This document shows, in pieces, positions 37,146 to 46,250 of a stretch of 64,000 bases of DNA (positions within the stretch are counted from its first letter, which is position 1; each line of letters opens with the position of its first letter). This DNA comes from Lachnospiraceae bacterium (GTDB lineage: Bacteria; Bacillota; Clostridia; Lachnospirales; Lachnospiraceae). The stretch covers positions 1 to 64,000 of the forward strand of contig JALCRM010000010.1 of the NCBI GenBank assembly GCA_022652545.1, written 5' to 3'. The notes below the pieces were generated by a model. It did no database searches, had not been told where the DNA came from, and saw nothing but the letters and a program-made list of their open reading frames with translations. A program made the translations under genes and the position numbers.

Positions 37146-38270
37146 ATGAGCCACGATATCCGCACACCGCTCAACGGGATCATCGGTATGACCTACCTTA
37201 CGCAGAAAATGGATCTGCCTGAAGAAGCGGTCGGGAATCTGAAGAAGATCGACATGTCTTCCAAATTTCTGCTGGGACTCATCAATGACATACTGGATAT
37301 GACAAAAGCTGAAAACAACCAGGTGGAATTCCATCCGGAGCCCTATACTCTGGAGGAATTCAGGGACTATATCGACGCCGTGATCCGGCCTCTCTGCGAA
37401 GACAAGCGGCAGAATTTCCGCTTTGAGAGCTTTCACGGGGACGATGCGGTGCCTCTGTTCGACAAGCTCCACATCAATCAGGTGCTGTTCAACCTGCTTT
37501 CCAATGCCGTTAAGTATACGGCTGAGGGTGGTACGATCACGTATTCCGATCATTTTGGAAAAGCCGACGGAAGCGGAAAAGTGGCTGTGGAATTTTCCGT
37601 AAGCGATACCGGAGTCGGCATCAGCGAAGAATTCCAGAAGGATCTTTTCAAGCCGTTCGTACGGGAAGAACGCACGGCAAAAACACAGGGCACAGGGCTT
37701 GGCCTTGCCATCGTAAAGCGGATGGTCGATCTCATGGGAGGCACGATCTCCGTCCAGAGCAGGCCGGATGCCGGCACGACCTTTACGGTCCGGCTGACGG
37801 CAGACAGCGTCAGGCCGGAAAGCGTAAAGAAAAACGGTCATGCGGGAAAGACAGCCGACAGTTCTTCCCTTTTGCGCGGGAAGCATATCCTGCTGTGCGA
37901 GGACCATCCGCTCAACCAGGAGATCGCCGAAGCACTGCTGTCGGAAAAAGGCATGATCACTGACACCGCTGAAGACGGGCAGCGGGGCGTCGAAGCCTTT
38001 TCTCACTCTTCCCCGGGGTATTATGACGCGATCCTGATGGATATACGGATGCCGGTGATGGATGGCTATGAAGCGGCCAGGACGATACGCTCCCTGAACC
38101 GTCCGGATGCAAAGACAGTGGCTATCCTGGCTATGACGGCAGATGCATTCACAGACGATATACAAAAATGTACGGCAGCCGGAATGAACGGCCATATTGC
38201 AAAACCTGTCGATCCTGATCATTTATACAGCGCGCTCAGAGACATTTTCGGCAGGCAGGCGGATCAGTGA
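37146..38270 (+). CDS. Histidine kinase plus receiver, C-terminal part of the frameshifted hybrid kinase
   Basis: The frame is open from about 36921 but the first ATG, at 37146, is the Met of [11 protein letters not shown] inside the H box, so this is unlikely to be a natural start. It encodes HisKA with the phosphoacceptor His three residues in, HATPase (N box [11 protein letters not shown] boxes DTGVGIS and GTGLGLAIV), and a receiver with [18 protein letters not shown] and the Asp in [12 protein letters not shown]. It ends with a Lys in AKPVDPDHL. Domains are intact, so the split depends on the single-base shift upstream. The next kinase gene starts 11 bp after this stop. Confidence 0.75.
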   Translation: MSHDIRTPLNGIIGMTYLTQKMDLPEEAVGNLKKIDMSSKFLLGLINDILDMTKAENNQVEFHPEPYTLEEFRDYIDAVIRPLCEDKRQNFRFESFHGDDAVPLFDKLHINQVLFNLLSNAVKYTAEGGTITYSDHFGKADGSGKVAVEFSVSDTGVGISEEFQKDLFKPFVREERTAKTQGTGLGLAIVKRMVDLMGGTISVQSRPDAGTTFTVRLTADSVRPESVKKNGHAGKTADSSSLLRGKHILLCEDHPLNQEIAEALLSEKGMITDTAEDGQRGVEAFSHSSPGYYDAILMDIRMPVMDGYEAARTIRSLNRPDAKTVAILAMTADAFTDDIQKCTAAGMNGHIAKPVDPDHLYSALRDIFGRQADQ

Positions 38271-38281
38271 AGGAGGGGTGT

Positions 38282-41200
38282 ATGGAATTCACATTTCAGC
38301 AGCTTGAAGCACTGATCCGGAACGCGGCCGGCTATACCGTGATCTATGCGGTAAGGAAAAATCGTTTTTTACCTGTCCTCTATACCCGGAATGTACCTTC
38401 TTTTTCCGGTCTGACAGAGGAGGAATATCTTTCTCTCTATAAGAAAGATGCCGCGGCTGTCGTTCCTGAAAGGGACATGCCTGTGCTTACTTCGGCACTT
38501 GAAAAACTGCTGGCCGGCGAAGGCGACCAGGAAGCCCTGTACCGGACCTATCACAAGACAAAGGGATTTGTCTGGACACATGTTTTCTTTAAACTGCTGG
38601 GCACCTATGAAGGAGATCCGGTCTTCCTCGGCAATTTCGACGATGCAACGGCTGCCGCCAGTGCGTCGGACGCGCTGCTTGACCATTCGGACCAGAAGAT
38701 CTACGTGATCGAACGGGATACGTATGACCTGTTGTATGCTAATGCCGCAGCCCAGTCTGATAAAAACTGTACGCCGCAGCTGGGCCAGACCTGTTATGAG
38801 TATATCCGCCGGCAGAATGCGCCGTGCAGCAACTGTGTCGTCAACCGGATATGCGGAGAAACTCCGCTGGAGACAATCTGGCATGATCAGGCAAGGGGAA
38901 AGACTTTTAGTGTCAAGGCTGTTCCGATGATCTTTTCCGGAAAGCAGGCATATGCTTTTTTTATCGATGATCTGACTGAACACGTCGATCTGGAGGAGCA
39001 GCTCAGGCAGGAACAGGAAAAATACCGGGCAGCTACCGAGGGTGCGAATCTGCGGGTGTATGAGTATGATATCAGGAGCCATACGATCTACCTGCCGGAG
39101 CACGCACAAAAACTATTCGGCGTACCGTCCGCAGTCATACCCAACGTGCCGGAGTCGCTGCTGCCGGAGTTTTTCGAGGAAGACCACGAAAAACTCCGCG
39201 CGTTTTTTGCCCGCGTGGACCGCGGAGAGAAAATCGTGACAGCCTGTTTCAGAATGCAGGAGGTCAACGGCTTTTCCGCTTATCTGCGCTATACGTTCAC
39301 AACGGTTTTCGACCAGGCAGGCGTACCGGTGAAAGCCTATGCGGTCGCCGAGGATATCACAGCGCAGAGGAGAGCGGAAGATGAATTCAAAGAAACGATC
39401 CAGGCGCTGCTTTCCGCCAATCCGAATGCCTTATGCACTTACCGGATCGATCTTACCAGGAATGTCTGCAGCGAAGAGCACGGGACCTCGGCATACATTC
39501 TTGACATGCTGCGCGCGGACACTGCAGACCGGCTGTTTGAAAATCTTCTGGCGATCATCCCCATCCGGGAACAGCGGAAAACCGCGAAAGAATTCTTTGA
39601 CCGTAAAACGCTGCTCGATGCTTTTGCAGCCGGCAACAAAAGCCTGCACCTGGATTACAGAAGAACGGGTGAAAACGGAAGCATCCTCTGGGTGAGGACC
39701 TTTGTCAATATGCTGAAGGATCCGGTAACGGAAGATGTCGTTGCGATCTTCTATTCCCTGGATATCACCGATGAAGTACGGGGAAACGAGATCTTCAGTA
39801 TCATTACCAACCAGGAATATGACTATGTCGCTATCCTTTATCCCGTACTTGAAAAGATCGAAGTTCTCAGCCTGAATGCGGAACTGCCGGAACAGTTTCG
39901 CAGCGCTTTCGGCATTCCGGGAAGGTTGTATGATTATGAAAAGACACGGCATTATGCGGCAGACAAATGGATCGATACGGCAGACCGGGACGATTATCTG
40001 AAAGCAAGCAGGATCCCTGCAGTGACGGCAGAGCTTGACCGGAACGGACACTGTGAGTTCAGCGTGCGCGGCCATTCTTCCGGCCGCCCGGGGGAGGTCA
40101 TGTGCAGAAAGATCCAGCACTATTATCTGGATGAGCAGAAAAATGCGATCCTCATCATTCAGAGCGATGTGACCGCGACCTATCTGCAGCAGCAGAAAGA
40201 GATCGCCAGGGCCGAAGCCGAGGCACACCGCATCGAGGATATCATCGATTCCGTCGCCACGGGTATCTGTGTTTTCCGCATGCCGGATGCGGACCATCTG
40301 GAAGGAGAGTTCGTCAATCTGCAGATGCTCCGGATCATCGGCCTGGAGCCTCCGGACAGCCCGGACGCCAGAGAGCAGATGATGCGCGATCCGATGGTGG
40401 CTTCTTACATGAAGGATGCGTTTACTGCCGTCCATCCGGAAGACGTTGCAAGGGTGCGGAAAAGTTTCCGGGAGGGATTCCATGCCAGCCATTTCAGTGC
40501 CGGCACATACCGTCTCCTGAAAAAAGACGGCAGTGCGGTATGGATCAACCAGTACGCCATACTGCGCGAGATCCGTTCGGACTGCAGGATATTCTATGTG
40601 ACCTACCGGGTCATGGACCGGGAGATGGAACTGCAGGAGGAACTGGCAAAACAGCTGGAAAAGGAGAAGCTGCTGCGCGATCAGGCAGATGCCGCCAATG
40701 CGGCAAAGTCCGACTTCCTTTCGCGTATGAGCCACGATATGCGTACACCGCTCAACGGGATCATAGGGATGACGTATCTGACGCAGGAGATGGCACTTCC
40801 CGAAAAGGCACAGGAAAATCTTGCAAAGATCAGTACCTCATCTAAATTTCTGCTGAGTCTCATAAACGAAGTACTGGATATGGCGAAGGCCGAGAGCGGC
40901 AAGATCGAACTGCATCCGGAGCCCTATGACGCCAAAGTGTTTTTCCGCTATCTCGATTCGGTCATCCAGCCTCTGTGCGCTGAACGGAACATCCGGTTCG
41001 TCGTGGATGCAGAGCCTGCGGCCGGCGTGCAGCCTCTCATGGATACCCTTAGGGTCAACCAGGTCTTCTTCAATCTTCTTTCCAACGCGGTCAAATATAC
41101 GCCGGAAGGTGGCACAGTGACCTACCGCCTGCGTGAGCATCTGACGGCGGAGGGACGTCTTGCGCTCGAATCCGAGGTTTCGGATACCGGGGTCGGCATG

Positions 41201-41875
41201 AGCGAAGAATTCCAGAAACACCTCTTCGAGCCGTTTTCCCAGGAATGCAGACCTGAGCAGGCGGAGATGCGCGGCACAGGACTGGGGCTGGCCATAGTGA
41301 AGAAACTGCTGGATCTGATGGACTGCACCATTACCGTGCAGAGTTGTCCCGGAAAAGGAACGACCTTCCTGCTTCGGGGCGAATTTGACTGTGTTCCCGC
41401 AGAAAAGGCGGCCGCTGTATCAAACGAAGAGGAGGCCTCCGGGGATACGCAGAGCCTCACCGGGTTGCATATCCTTCTTTGCGAGGATCACCCTCTGAAT
41501 CAGGAGATCGCGAAGGCTCTGCTCAGCGAAAAAGGCGCGATCGTCAGTATCGCGGATGACGGGCAGCAGGGGGTAGAGGCCTTTGCTACGTCTACGGCGG
41601 GATTTTATGCGGCGATCCTGATGGATATCCGCATGCCGGTGATGAATGGCTATGAAGCTGCCCGGGCGATCCGTTCCCTGGACCGGCCAGATGCGGCGAC
41701 GGTACCCATTCTGGCCATGACGGCTGACGCTTTTACGGATGATGTGCAGAAATGCCTCGATGCAGGCATGAACGGACACGTTTCAAAACCGATCGATCCG
41801 CCGACGCTCTATTCCGCCCTGCTTCTGCAGGTGAAGCGCGACGGCAGGGAGAACCCCGCACCGGAAAAAACATAA
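38282..41875 (+). CDS. Cytosolic PAS hybrid histidine kinase
   Basis: A 1197-aa protein with no membrane segment. The ATG at 38282 has an AAGGAGGGG site. About six PAS-type units occupy residues 1-790. The second carries a Cys pattern, CYEYIRRQNAPCSNC (C-x10-C-x2-C), that recurs in two neighbours. HisKA has His818 ([15 protein letters not shown]), HATPase follows ([17 protein letters not shown]), and the receiver has Asp1115 in [12 protein letters not shown]. There is no Hpt or DNA-binding output, so a separate Hpt protein or regulator must take the signal. It is closely related to the frameshifted kinase just upstream, suggesting tandem duplication. Confidence 0.9.
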   Translation: MEFTFQQLEALIRNAAGYTVIYAVRKNRFLPVLYTRNVPSFSGLTEEEYLSLYKKDAAAVVPERDMPVLTSALEKLLAGEGDQEALYRTYHKTKGFVWTHVFFKLLGTYEGDPVFLGNFDDATAAASASDALLDHSDQKIYVIERDTYDLLYANAAAQSDKNCTPQLGQTCYEYIRRQNAPCSNCVVNRICGETPLETIWHDQARGKTFSVKAVPMIFSGKQAYAFFIDDLTEHVDLEEQLRQEQEKYRAATEGANLRVYEYDIRSHTIYLPEHAQKLFGVPSAVIPNVPESLLPEFFEEDHEKLRAFFARVDRGEKIVTACFRMQEVNGFSAYLRYTFTTVFDQAGVPVKAYAVAEDITAQRRAEDEFKETIQALLSANPNALCTYRIDLTRNVCSEEHGTSAYILDMLRADTADRLFENLLAIIPIREQRKTAKEFFDRKTLLDAFAAGNKSLHLDYRRTGENGSILWVRTFVNMLKDPVTEDVVAIFYSLDITDEVRGNEIFSIITNQEYDYVAILYPVLEKIEVLSLNAELPEQFRSAFGIPGRLYDYEKTRHYAADKWIDTADRDDYLKASRIPAVTAELDRNGHCEFSVRGHSSGRPGEVMCRKIQHYYLDEQKNAILIIQSDVTATYLQQQKEIARAEAEAHRIEDIIDSVATGICVFRMPDADHLEGEFVNLQMLRIIGLEPPDSPDAREQMMRDPMVASYMKDAFTAVHPEDVARVRKSFREGFHASHFSAGTYRLLKKDGSAVWINQYAILREIRSDCRIFYVTYRVMDREMELQEELAKQLEKEKLLRDQADAANAAKSDFLSRMSHDMRTPLNGIIGMTYLTQEMALPEKAQENLAKISTSSKFLLSLINEVLDMAKAESGKIELHPEPYDAKVFFRYLDSVIQPLCAERNIRFVVDAEPAAGVQPLMDTLRVNQVFFNLLSNAVKYTPEGGTVTYRLREHLTAEGRLALESEVSDTGVGMSEEFQKHLFEPFSQECRPEQAEMRGTGLGLAIVKKLLDLMDCTITVQSCPGKGTTFLLRGEFDCVPAEKAAAVSNEEEASGDTQSLTGLHILLCEDHPLNQEIAKALLSEKGAIVSIADDGQQGVEAFATSTAGFYAAILMDIRMPVMNGYEAARAIRSLDRPDAATVPILAMTADAFTDDVQKCLDAGMNGHVSKPIDPPTLYSALLLQVKRDGRENPAPEKT

Positions 41876-42038
41876 CGCAGATCCGGCTGCTGTTATGCGG
41901 GCTGTGCTCTGATGCCGGCCGCAGCCGGGAAGACCTGCCTTATATGCCGGGAAACGCACGAATGCTTACCCGGTCTGTTTGGTGTATGGAAAATTTTACG
42001 GGCGTGCCGGAGAAACAGAAAGGAAGGCAGGATAGTAT

Positions 42039-42599
42039 ATGTTTACTTTGATCCAGGATCTTGACTGGTCCGTTTTGAGATGGATTCATGGCACTTTGAG
42101 CTGCGGTTTCCTCGATGTGGTAATGCCTGCCGTATCGCGGATGGGAGATCTCGGGGCAATATGGATCCTGACGGCGCTCCTCATGCTGTTTTCCAAAAAG
42201 CATCGTCGCTGCGGACTCATTCTGCTGATCGCTCTGGGGCTGTGTTTTGTGATCGGGAATCAGTTCCTGAAGCCGCTGATCGCGCGTTCCCGTCCCTGCT
42301 GGATCGATACGGGTGTCCGGCTTCTGATCCCGAATGAAACGGACTATTCTTTTCCGTCCGGCCATACGCTGGCTTCCTTCGCGGCGGCCACCGTCATTTT
42401 CAGGATGGACCGGAAAGGCGGAGCTGCGGCTTATCTCCTCGCATTTTTGATCGCTTTTTCAAGGCTGTATCTTTACGTCCATTTCCCGAGCGATATACTG
42501 GGCGGAATTCTGATCGGCCTGCTTATCGGACACCTGGCTCTTGCTCTTGCGTCGCTGCCCGGTGCGATATCCTGCCGGTTCGGAACCCACATTCAATAA
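42039..42599 (+). CDS. PAP2-family membrane phosphatase
   Basis: A 186-aa integral membrane protein with the three phosphatase signatures: KPLIARSRP (K-x6-RP), FPSGHT (PSGH), and SRLYLYVHFPSDILGG (SR-x5-H-x3-D). About five membrane segments are visible. Such enzymes dephosphorylate undecaprenyl diphosphate or phosphatidic or lysophosphatidic acids. The ATG at 42039 has an AGGAAGGCAGG site upstream. It is followed at once by the MarR promoter-operator region. Confidence 0.9.
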   Translation: MFTLIQDLDWSVLRWIHGTLSCGFLDVVMPAVSRMGDLGAIWILTALLMLFSKKHRRCGLILLIALGLCFVIGNQFLKPLIARSRPCWIDTGVRLLIPNETDYSFPSGHTLASFAAATVIFRMDRKGGAAAYLLAFLIAFSRLYLYVHFPSDILGGILIGLLIGHLALALASLPGAISCRFGTHIQ

Positions 42600-42651
42600 C
42601 AAGGTACCTTGACAAAACGGAAAAAGCAGGGCATAATAGCAAGGTACCTAA
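42600..42651 (+). promoter_or_regulatory. MarR promoter with two palindromic operators
   Basis: A near-ideal promoter, TTGACA (42609-42614), a 17-bp spacer and CATAAT (42632-42637), is flanked by two copies of one site. The perfect palindrome CAAGGTACCTTG (42600-42611) overlaps the -35, and CAAGGTACCTAA (42640-42651) follows the -10. This arrangement is typical of autorepression by a dimeric regulator such as the MarR protein encoded 60 bp downstream. Confidence 0.8.
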
Positions 42652-42710
42652 ACAACAGACGATGCTTCCTGCCGGAAATGAGAGGACAGGAGAAAGAAGA
42701 GGAAAATAAT

Positions 42711-43454
42711 ATGAAAGACCAGAATACAATGCATACGATGAACCGGAACGAAAATGAAAACACGGCCGCAGACCATTGCCCGATGTGCCCGAACCATTGC
42801 CCGGCAGGCAGTCCGAAATGCGGTAGAGGAGAGAGATATTTTGCGGAAGGCGGCCAGGGAGAGGCATCCGAACACGATGGGAGCGGGACAGGTGACTGGC
42901 ACGGACACGGTCACGGACATGAAAGCGGAGAACATCATGAACACGGTACGGGCGGCAGACATGGGCACAGAGACGGAGAAGGCGATGGACGTCATCACGA
43001 TGCGCACGAAGAGCATGGGAAAAGCTATGACCAAATGTATGAAAAGAGGAACGATCTGTACGGTCTGATGAGACAGTGCGGTCATCACCTTTATCATGCC
43101 GGCATGAAGAGCGCAGGACAGGGCAGGATCCTGGAGATCCTGCAGAGCAGCGGGGAGATGTCGCAGAGAGATCTGCAGGAAATGCTGCAGATCAAATCCG
43201 GTTCCATCAGTGAGATCATCGGAAAGATGGAAGCGAAAGGAATGCTGGCACGTACCAGGGACAATGAGGATCAGCGCTGTGTGATGCTGGCGATCACGGA
43301 AGAGGGCCTGGAACGGTACCGCGCGCAGAAGTCAGACGCAGAAAAAGAGCGGGAGAATGTTTTCCGTGCGCTCAGCCAGGAGGAGCAGAGCCAGCTGAAG
43401 ACACTGCTTGAAAAACTGACAAAAAGCTGGGAAGAAAACGCGGATAATGCATGA
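42711..43454 (+). CDS. MarR-family regulator with Cys/His-rich N-terminal extension
   Basis: A 247-aa protein. The ATG at 42711 has an AGAGGAAAATAAT site; an in-frame ATG at 42609 would overlap the promoter. Residues 1-110 form an unusual extension: CPMCPNHCPAGSPKCGRG holds five Cys, then a His/Gly/Glu/Asp-rich tract (HGHGHGHESGEHHEHG) follows. The MarR winged helix occupies about residues 115-245 (GRILEILQSSGEMSQRDLQEML in part, and the wing RTRDNEDQRCVMLAITEEG). The extension is suited to binding zinc, nickel, copper or iron. It probably represses its own promoter at the paired CAAGGTACCTTG sites. Confidence 0.85.
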   Translation: MKDQNTMHTMNRNENENTAADHCPMCPNHCPAGSPKCGRGERYFAEGGQGEASEHDGSGTGDWHGHGHGHESGEHHEHGTGGRHGHRDGEGDGRHHDAHEEHGKSYDQMYEKRNDLYGLMRQCGHHLYHAGMKSAGQGRILEILQSSGEMSQRDLQEMLQIKSGSISEIIGKMEAKGMLARTRDNEDQRCVMLAITEEGLERYRAQKSDAEKERENVFRALSQEEQSQLKTLLEKLTKSWEENADNA

Positions 43455-43520
43455 AGGACTTCGCATACGTTCCTGATTCGGTTTACCGATCCTGCTTTTT
43501 ACGACATTTCTGCTGGAAAT

Positions 43521-45095
43521 ATGGAACCATGGGATTACACTTATGGAGAAAGAATTATTCTGCAGCAGGGAGGCATGATGGAATTCGATATACCGGATCA
43601 GGAATACTGGTGGTACGGTACCGTCAGTGAAGGAACGCGGATGCCGCTAACGCGCTTTTCTGAATGCACCGTTGACTTCGGCGATGACACTACACAGAAT
43701 CAGGTATCTTCCTGCCTTGTATCCAGCCTCGGACGGGTCATTTACGGGGAGGCTCCGTACAGGGCAGTTTTCAGCCATGGCAAAATACGTATCATCGGAG
43801 AGGCAGCTTACGCGGACGGGCTGAACGACCTGCGCGGCGCCGGAAGATTCCTGTATCACCGGGCCGAAACGGAAAAGGAAAACAGGCGCTGTGTTCCGGA
43901 ACTCTTTTTCCGGGAGCCCCAGTACAATACCTGGATCGAACTGCTGCAGGACCAGTCGCAGAAGGGCGTTCTGGATTATGCCCATGGGATCCTCGGACAC
44001 GGTTTTCCGGCCGGTGTTCTGATGATCGACGAAGGCTGGTCGCCGGATTACGGGATCTTTGAATTTGACAGCAGGAAATTCCCGGATCCCGTAGAAATGA
44101 CAGAGGAGCTCCATACGCGGGGATTTAAGGTCATGCTATGGGTCACTCCCTATATTTCGCCGGATTCAGCGGCTTTTCGCAGACTTGACAGAGAAGGTCT
44201 CCTGCTGAAAGGCGCGGACGGAGAAACTGCCGTACGGAAATGGTGGAACGGGTACAGCTGTATTCTTGACCTGACGAATGCGAAAAGCAGGGAATGGCTG
44301 GAGGAAAGTCTGCATGATCTTCAGCGCAGGTACGGGATCGACGGCTTCAAATTTGACGGCGGAGATCCGTCCATGTACCGCGATGATGACCGGCCGGCGG
44401 CATCCTGCAGTGCCAGGGGCCAGGTGCAGCTGTACGGACGGTTCGGTATGGAATATGCCTTTAACGAATTCCGCTCCGGATGGAACAGCGGATGGGAGCC
44501 GCTCGTGATGCGGCTCGCGGACAAACGGCACAGCTGGGATACGGAGGGGCTCAATACGCTGATCCCCAATTCTACGGTACAGAGCATTTTCGGGTATGTT
44601 TTTCAGTGCCCGGATATGATCGGCGGCGGAGAGGCGGTCAATTTCCATGAAAATGCGGGAAAACTGGACCGTGAGCTGATCGTGCGCTATGCGGAGACGG
44701 CAGCCCTGTTTCCGATGATGCAGTTCTCGGCAGCCCCGTGGCGCATCCTGTCTGAGGAAGAGCTGACGATCGTACGCTCCATGGTGATACTGCATGAGAA
44801 ATTTGCGGACACCATCGTGAACTGTGCGAACCGCGCGATAGCCGACGGAGAGCCTATCCTGCGGCATATGAGCTGGCAGTATCCGGGGCAGGGATTTGAG
44901 ACGACAGCGGATCAGTTTGCCCTCGGAGAGAAGATCGTCGTCGCCCCGGTCCTGAAAAAAGGGGCGAGGGAGAGAAATGTAGTCCTGCCCGCAGGCACCT
45001 GGATCGATGACGAAGGGAACAGGCTGGCCGGAGGACATGTCTTTCGTACAGAGGTACCGCTGGCCAGACTTCCCTATTATACGAAAACAGATTGA
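43521..45095 (+). CDS. Glycoside hydrolase family 31 protein
   Basis: A 524-aa retaining alpha-glycosidase type enzyme. The (beta/alpha)8 barrel begins near LFFREPQYNTWIELLQDQSQ; the nucleophile Asp is in GIDGFKFDGGDPSMY at about residue 280, and GFPAGVLMIDEGWSPDYG and SAAPWRILSEEEL are further family segments. It lacks a signal peptide and is shorter than most GH31 enzymes (650-800), with a reduced N-terminal beta domain. The start at 43521 has only a weak TGGAA site. The sugar specificity, alpha-glucoside, xyloside or galactoside, cannot be read from this sequence alone. Confidence 0.88.
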   Translation: MEPWDYTYGERIILQQGGMMEFDIPDQEYWWYGTVSEGTRMPLTRFSECTVDFGDDTTQNQVSSCLVSSLGRVIYGEAPYRAVFSHGKIRIIGEAAYADGLNDLRGAGRFLYHRAETEKENRRCVPELFFREPQYNTWIELLQDQSQKGVLDYAHGILGHGFPAGVLMIDEGWSPDYGIFEFDSRKFPDPVEMTEELHTRGFKVMLWVTPYISPDSAAFRRLDREGLLLKGADGETAVRKWWNGYSCILDLTNAKSREWLEESLHDLQRRYGIDGFKFDGGDPSMYRDDDRPAASCSARGQVQLYGRFGMEYAFNEFRSGWNSGWEPLVMRLADKRHSWDTEGLNTLIPNSTVQSIFGYVFQCPDMIGGGEAVNFHENAGKLDRELIVRYAETAALFPMMQFSAAPWRILSEEELTIVRSMVILHEKFADTIVNCANRAIADGEPILRHMSWQYPGQGFETTADQFALGEKIVVAPVLKKGARERNVVLPAGTWIDDEGNRLAGGHVFRTEVPLARLPYYTKTD

Positions 45096-45117
45096 ACAGC
45101 ATGGCCGTGCGGACGGG

Positions 45118-45141
45118 GCGGCTTCTTTCTGCCGCGTTTTT
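45118..45141 (+). terminator. Weak stem-loop between convergent GH31 and Crp/Fnr genes
   Basis: GCGGC (45118-45122) and GCCGC (45131-45135) with an 8-base loop, followed by T5. It lies in the 44-bp gap between convergent stops. The stem is short. Confidence 0.45.
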
Positions 45142-45799
45142 ACTGCATTTTCAGCTGAAAACTGTTTTTACTGAATGAGATCAGCTGTTCCTTCTGCATT
45201 TTACTCAGTTCATTGGACATGGCGCTGCGGTCGACTCCGAGATATTCCGCCAGCTCCTGGCGGTTGAAGGGGATCGTGAAACGGCTGCTGCCGCTGTGTT
45301 TTGCCTGTTCGGAAAGATAGGAGAGCAGACGCCCCCTGATGGTTTTGGAGGACGTGTGCATACTGCGTCTCGAAAGCGCCAGGTTTTTCATGGCCGCGAT
45401 CTGCAGCAGGTTCTGGATCAGCCGGTTGTGGTAGGGACAGGCATTTCTGCAGACATTCATCAGTCTGGAAACATTGAGAAACAGGATCTCACTGTCCTCA
45501 TCCGCAACGACATCCACCATCAGCGGCTCGCCGGGAATACAGGCATAGGTTTCCGCAAAGATCTGTCCCGGGTCCGCATGATTCAGGATGCTGCTGTTCC
45601 CGGAAAAATCATCCAATACAATGTTGACGCCGCCCGAAAGGACGAGTCCGACACTTCTGACGCATTCGCCCGTGTGATAGATCAATTCTCCCTTTTGATA
45701 TTTCTTTTCGACGGCATCCAGGCAGGGCAGCATCGTTTCCGCTTCCTTCTCGCTGGTGCCGCGAAACAGTGCCGTGTTGACGAGAAAATGCAGATTCAT
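45140..45799 (-). CDS. Crp/Fnr family regulator, probably HcpR-like
   Basis: A 219-aa regulator with an N-terminal cyclic-nucleotide-binding-type beta-roll (residues 10-125) and a C-terminal winged helix with the recognition segment FNRQELAEYLGVDRSAMSNELSKMQ. It has no N-terminal Cys cluster, so it is not a classical FNR. The ATG at 45799 is preceded by ATGGAGGAAATT; Met codons further upstream are in or before that site. It is divergent from the cupin-DUF488-hcp operon, and a palindrome lies between them. In Clostridia such regulators next to hcp respond to nitric oxide, which is the likely role here. Confidence 0.88.
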   Translation of the reverse strand: MNLHFLVNTALFRGTSEKEAETMLPCLDAVEKKYQKGELIYHTGECVRSVGLVLSGGVNIVLDDFSGNSSILNHADPGQIFAETYACIPGEPLMVDVVADEDSEILFLNVSRLMNVCRNACPYHNRLIQNLLQIAAMKNLALSRRSMHTSSKTIRGRLLSYLSEQAKHSGSSRFTIPFNRQELAEYLGVDRSAMSNELSKMQKEQLISFSKNSFQLKMQ

Positions 45800-45815
45800 A
45801 ATTTCCTCCATAAAT

Positions 45816-45829
45816 GTTGTAATAACAAC
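45816..45829. promoter_or_regulatory. Palindromic Crp/Fnr-type site GTTGTAATAACAAC
   Basis: GTTGT and ACAAC arms flank AATA. It is the only obvious dyad in the 102-bp gap between the Crp/Fnr gene and the cupin gene. A TATATT box at 45847-45852 would place the site near -40 for the hcp operon, which fits a class II activator position. Confidence 0.6.
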
Positions 45830-45901
45830 GTACATGTGAGCCAAAGTATATTAAACTGCGTTCAGAAAGTCAAGCAGGAAACACGGAAGGAGAGCAATGA
45901 C

Positions 45902-46246
45902 ATGGCATACCTTAAAAACATCGAACAGGACAGGGTAATGAAACTGGCGGATGAGGTAACGGTCGTCCCCGGACAGATCGTCAGCAGGACACTGGCGCAG
46001 AACGATGCTGTCAGCATCACGCTGTTTGCCTTTTCCAAAGGAGAAGAGATCAGCACGCATACTTCGGAAGGAGATGCCATGGTGCTGGTGCTGGAAGGGA
46101 CTGCGGAGCTTACCGTCGGCGGCGTTAAGCACAGCTGCGGCGCAGGAGAGAGCATTGTCATGCCGGCAGGTGTACCGCATGCGGTTTACGGAAAAGAAGA
46201 TTTCAAAATGATGCTGACGGTGGTGTTCGCGTCGACACAGGAGTAA
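45902..46246 (+). CDS. Small cupin-domain protein
   Basis: A 114-aa single-domain cupin. The strands GEEISTHTSEGDAMVLVLEGTAELTVGG (in part) and GESIVMPAGVPHAVYG carry the usual His and Glu metal ligands. The ATG at 45902 follows GGAAGGAGAGC. The DUF488 gene begins 4 bp after its stop. Such small cupins often accompany hcp genes in anaerobes; the ligand is unknown. Confidence 0.88.
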   Translation: MAYLKNIEQDRVMKLADEVTVVPGQIVSRTLAQNDAVSITLFAFSKGEEISTHTSEGDAMVLVLEGTAELTVGGVKHSCGAGESIVMPAGVPHAVYGKEDFKMMLTVVFASTQE

Positions 46247-46250
46247 GGCG

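Noticed and set aside
36876..38222. A 448-codon minus-strand frame opposite the kinase domain
   Set aside because: The same kind of shadow recurs opposite every HisKA/receiver region here, showing that it follows codon bias and is not a gene.
37146..38270. A natural stand-alone short kinase-receiver gene
   Set aside because: Its first ATG lies inside the H box and no ribosome binding site is present; it is better explained as the 3' part of a frameshifted gene.
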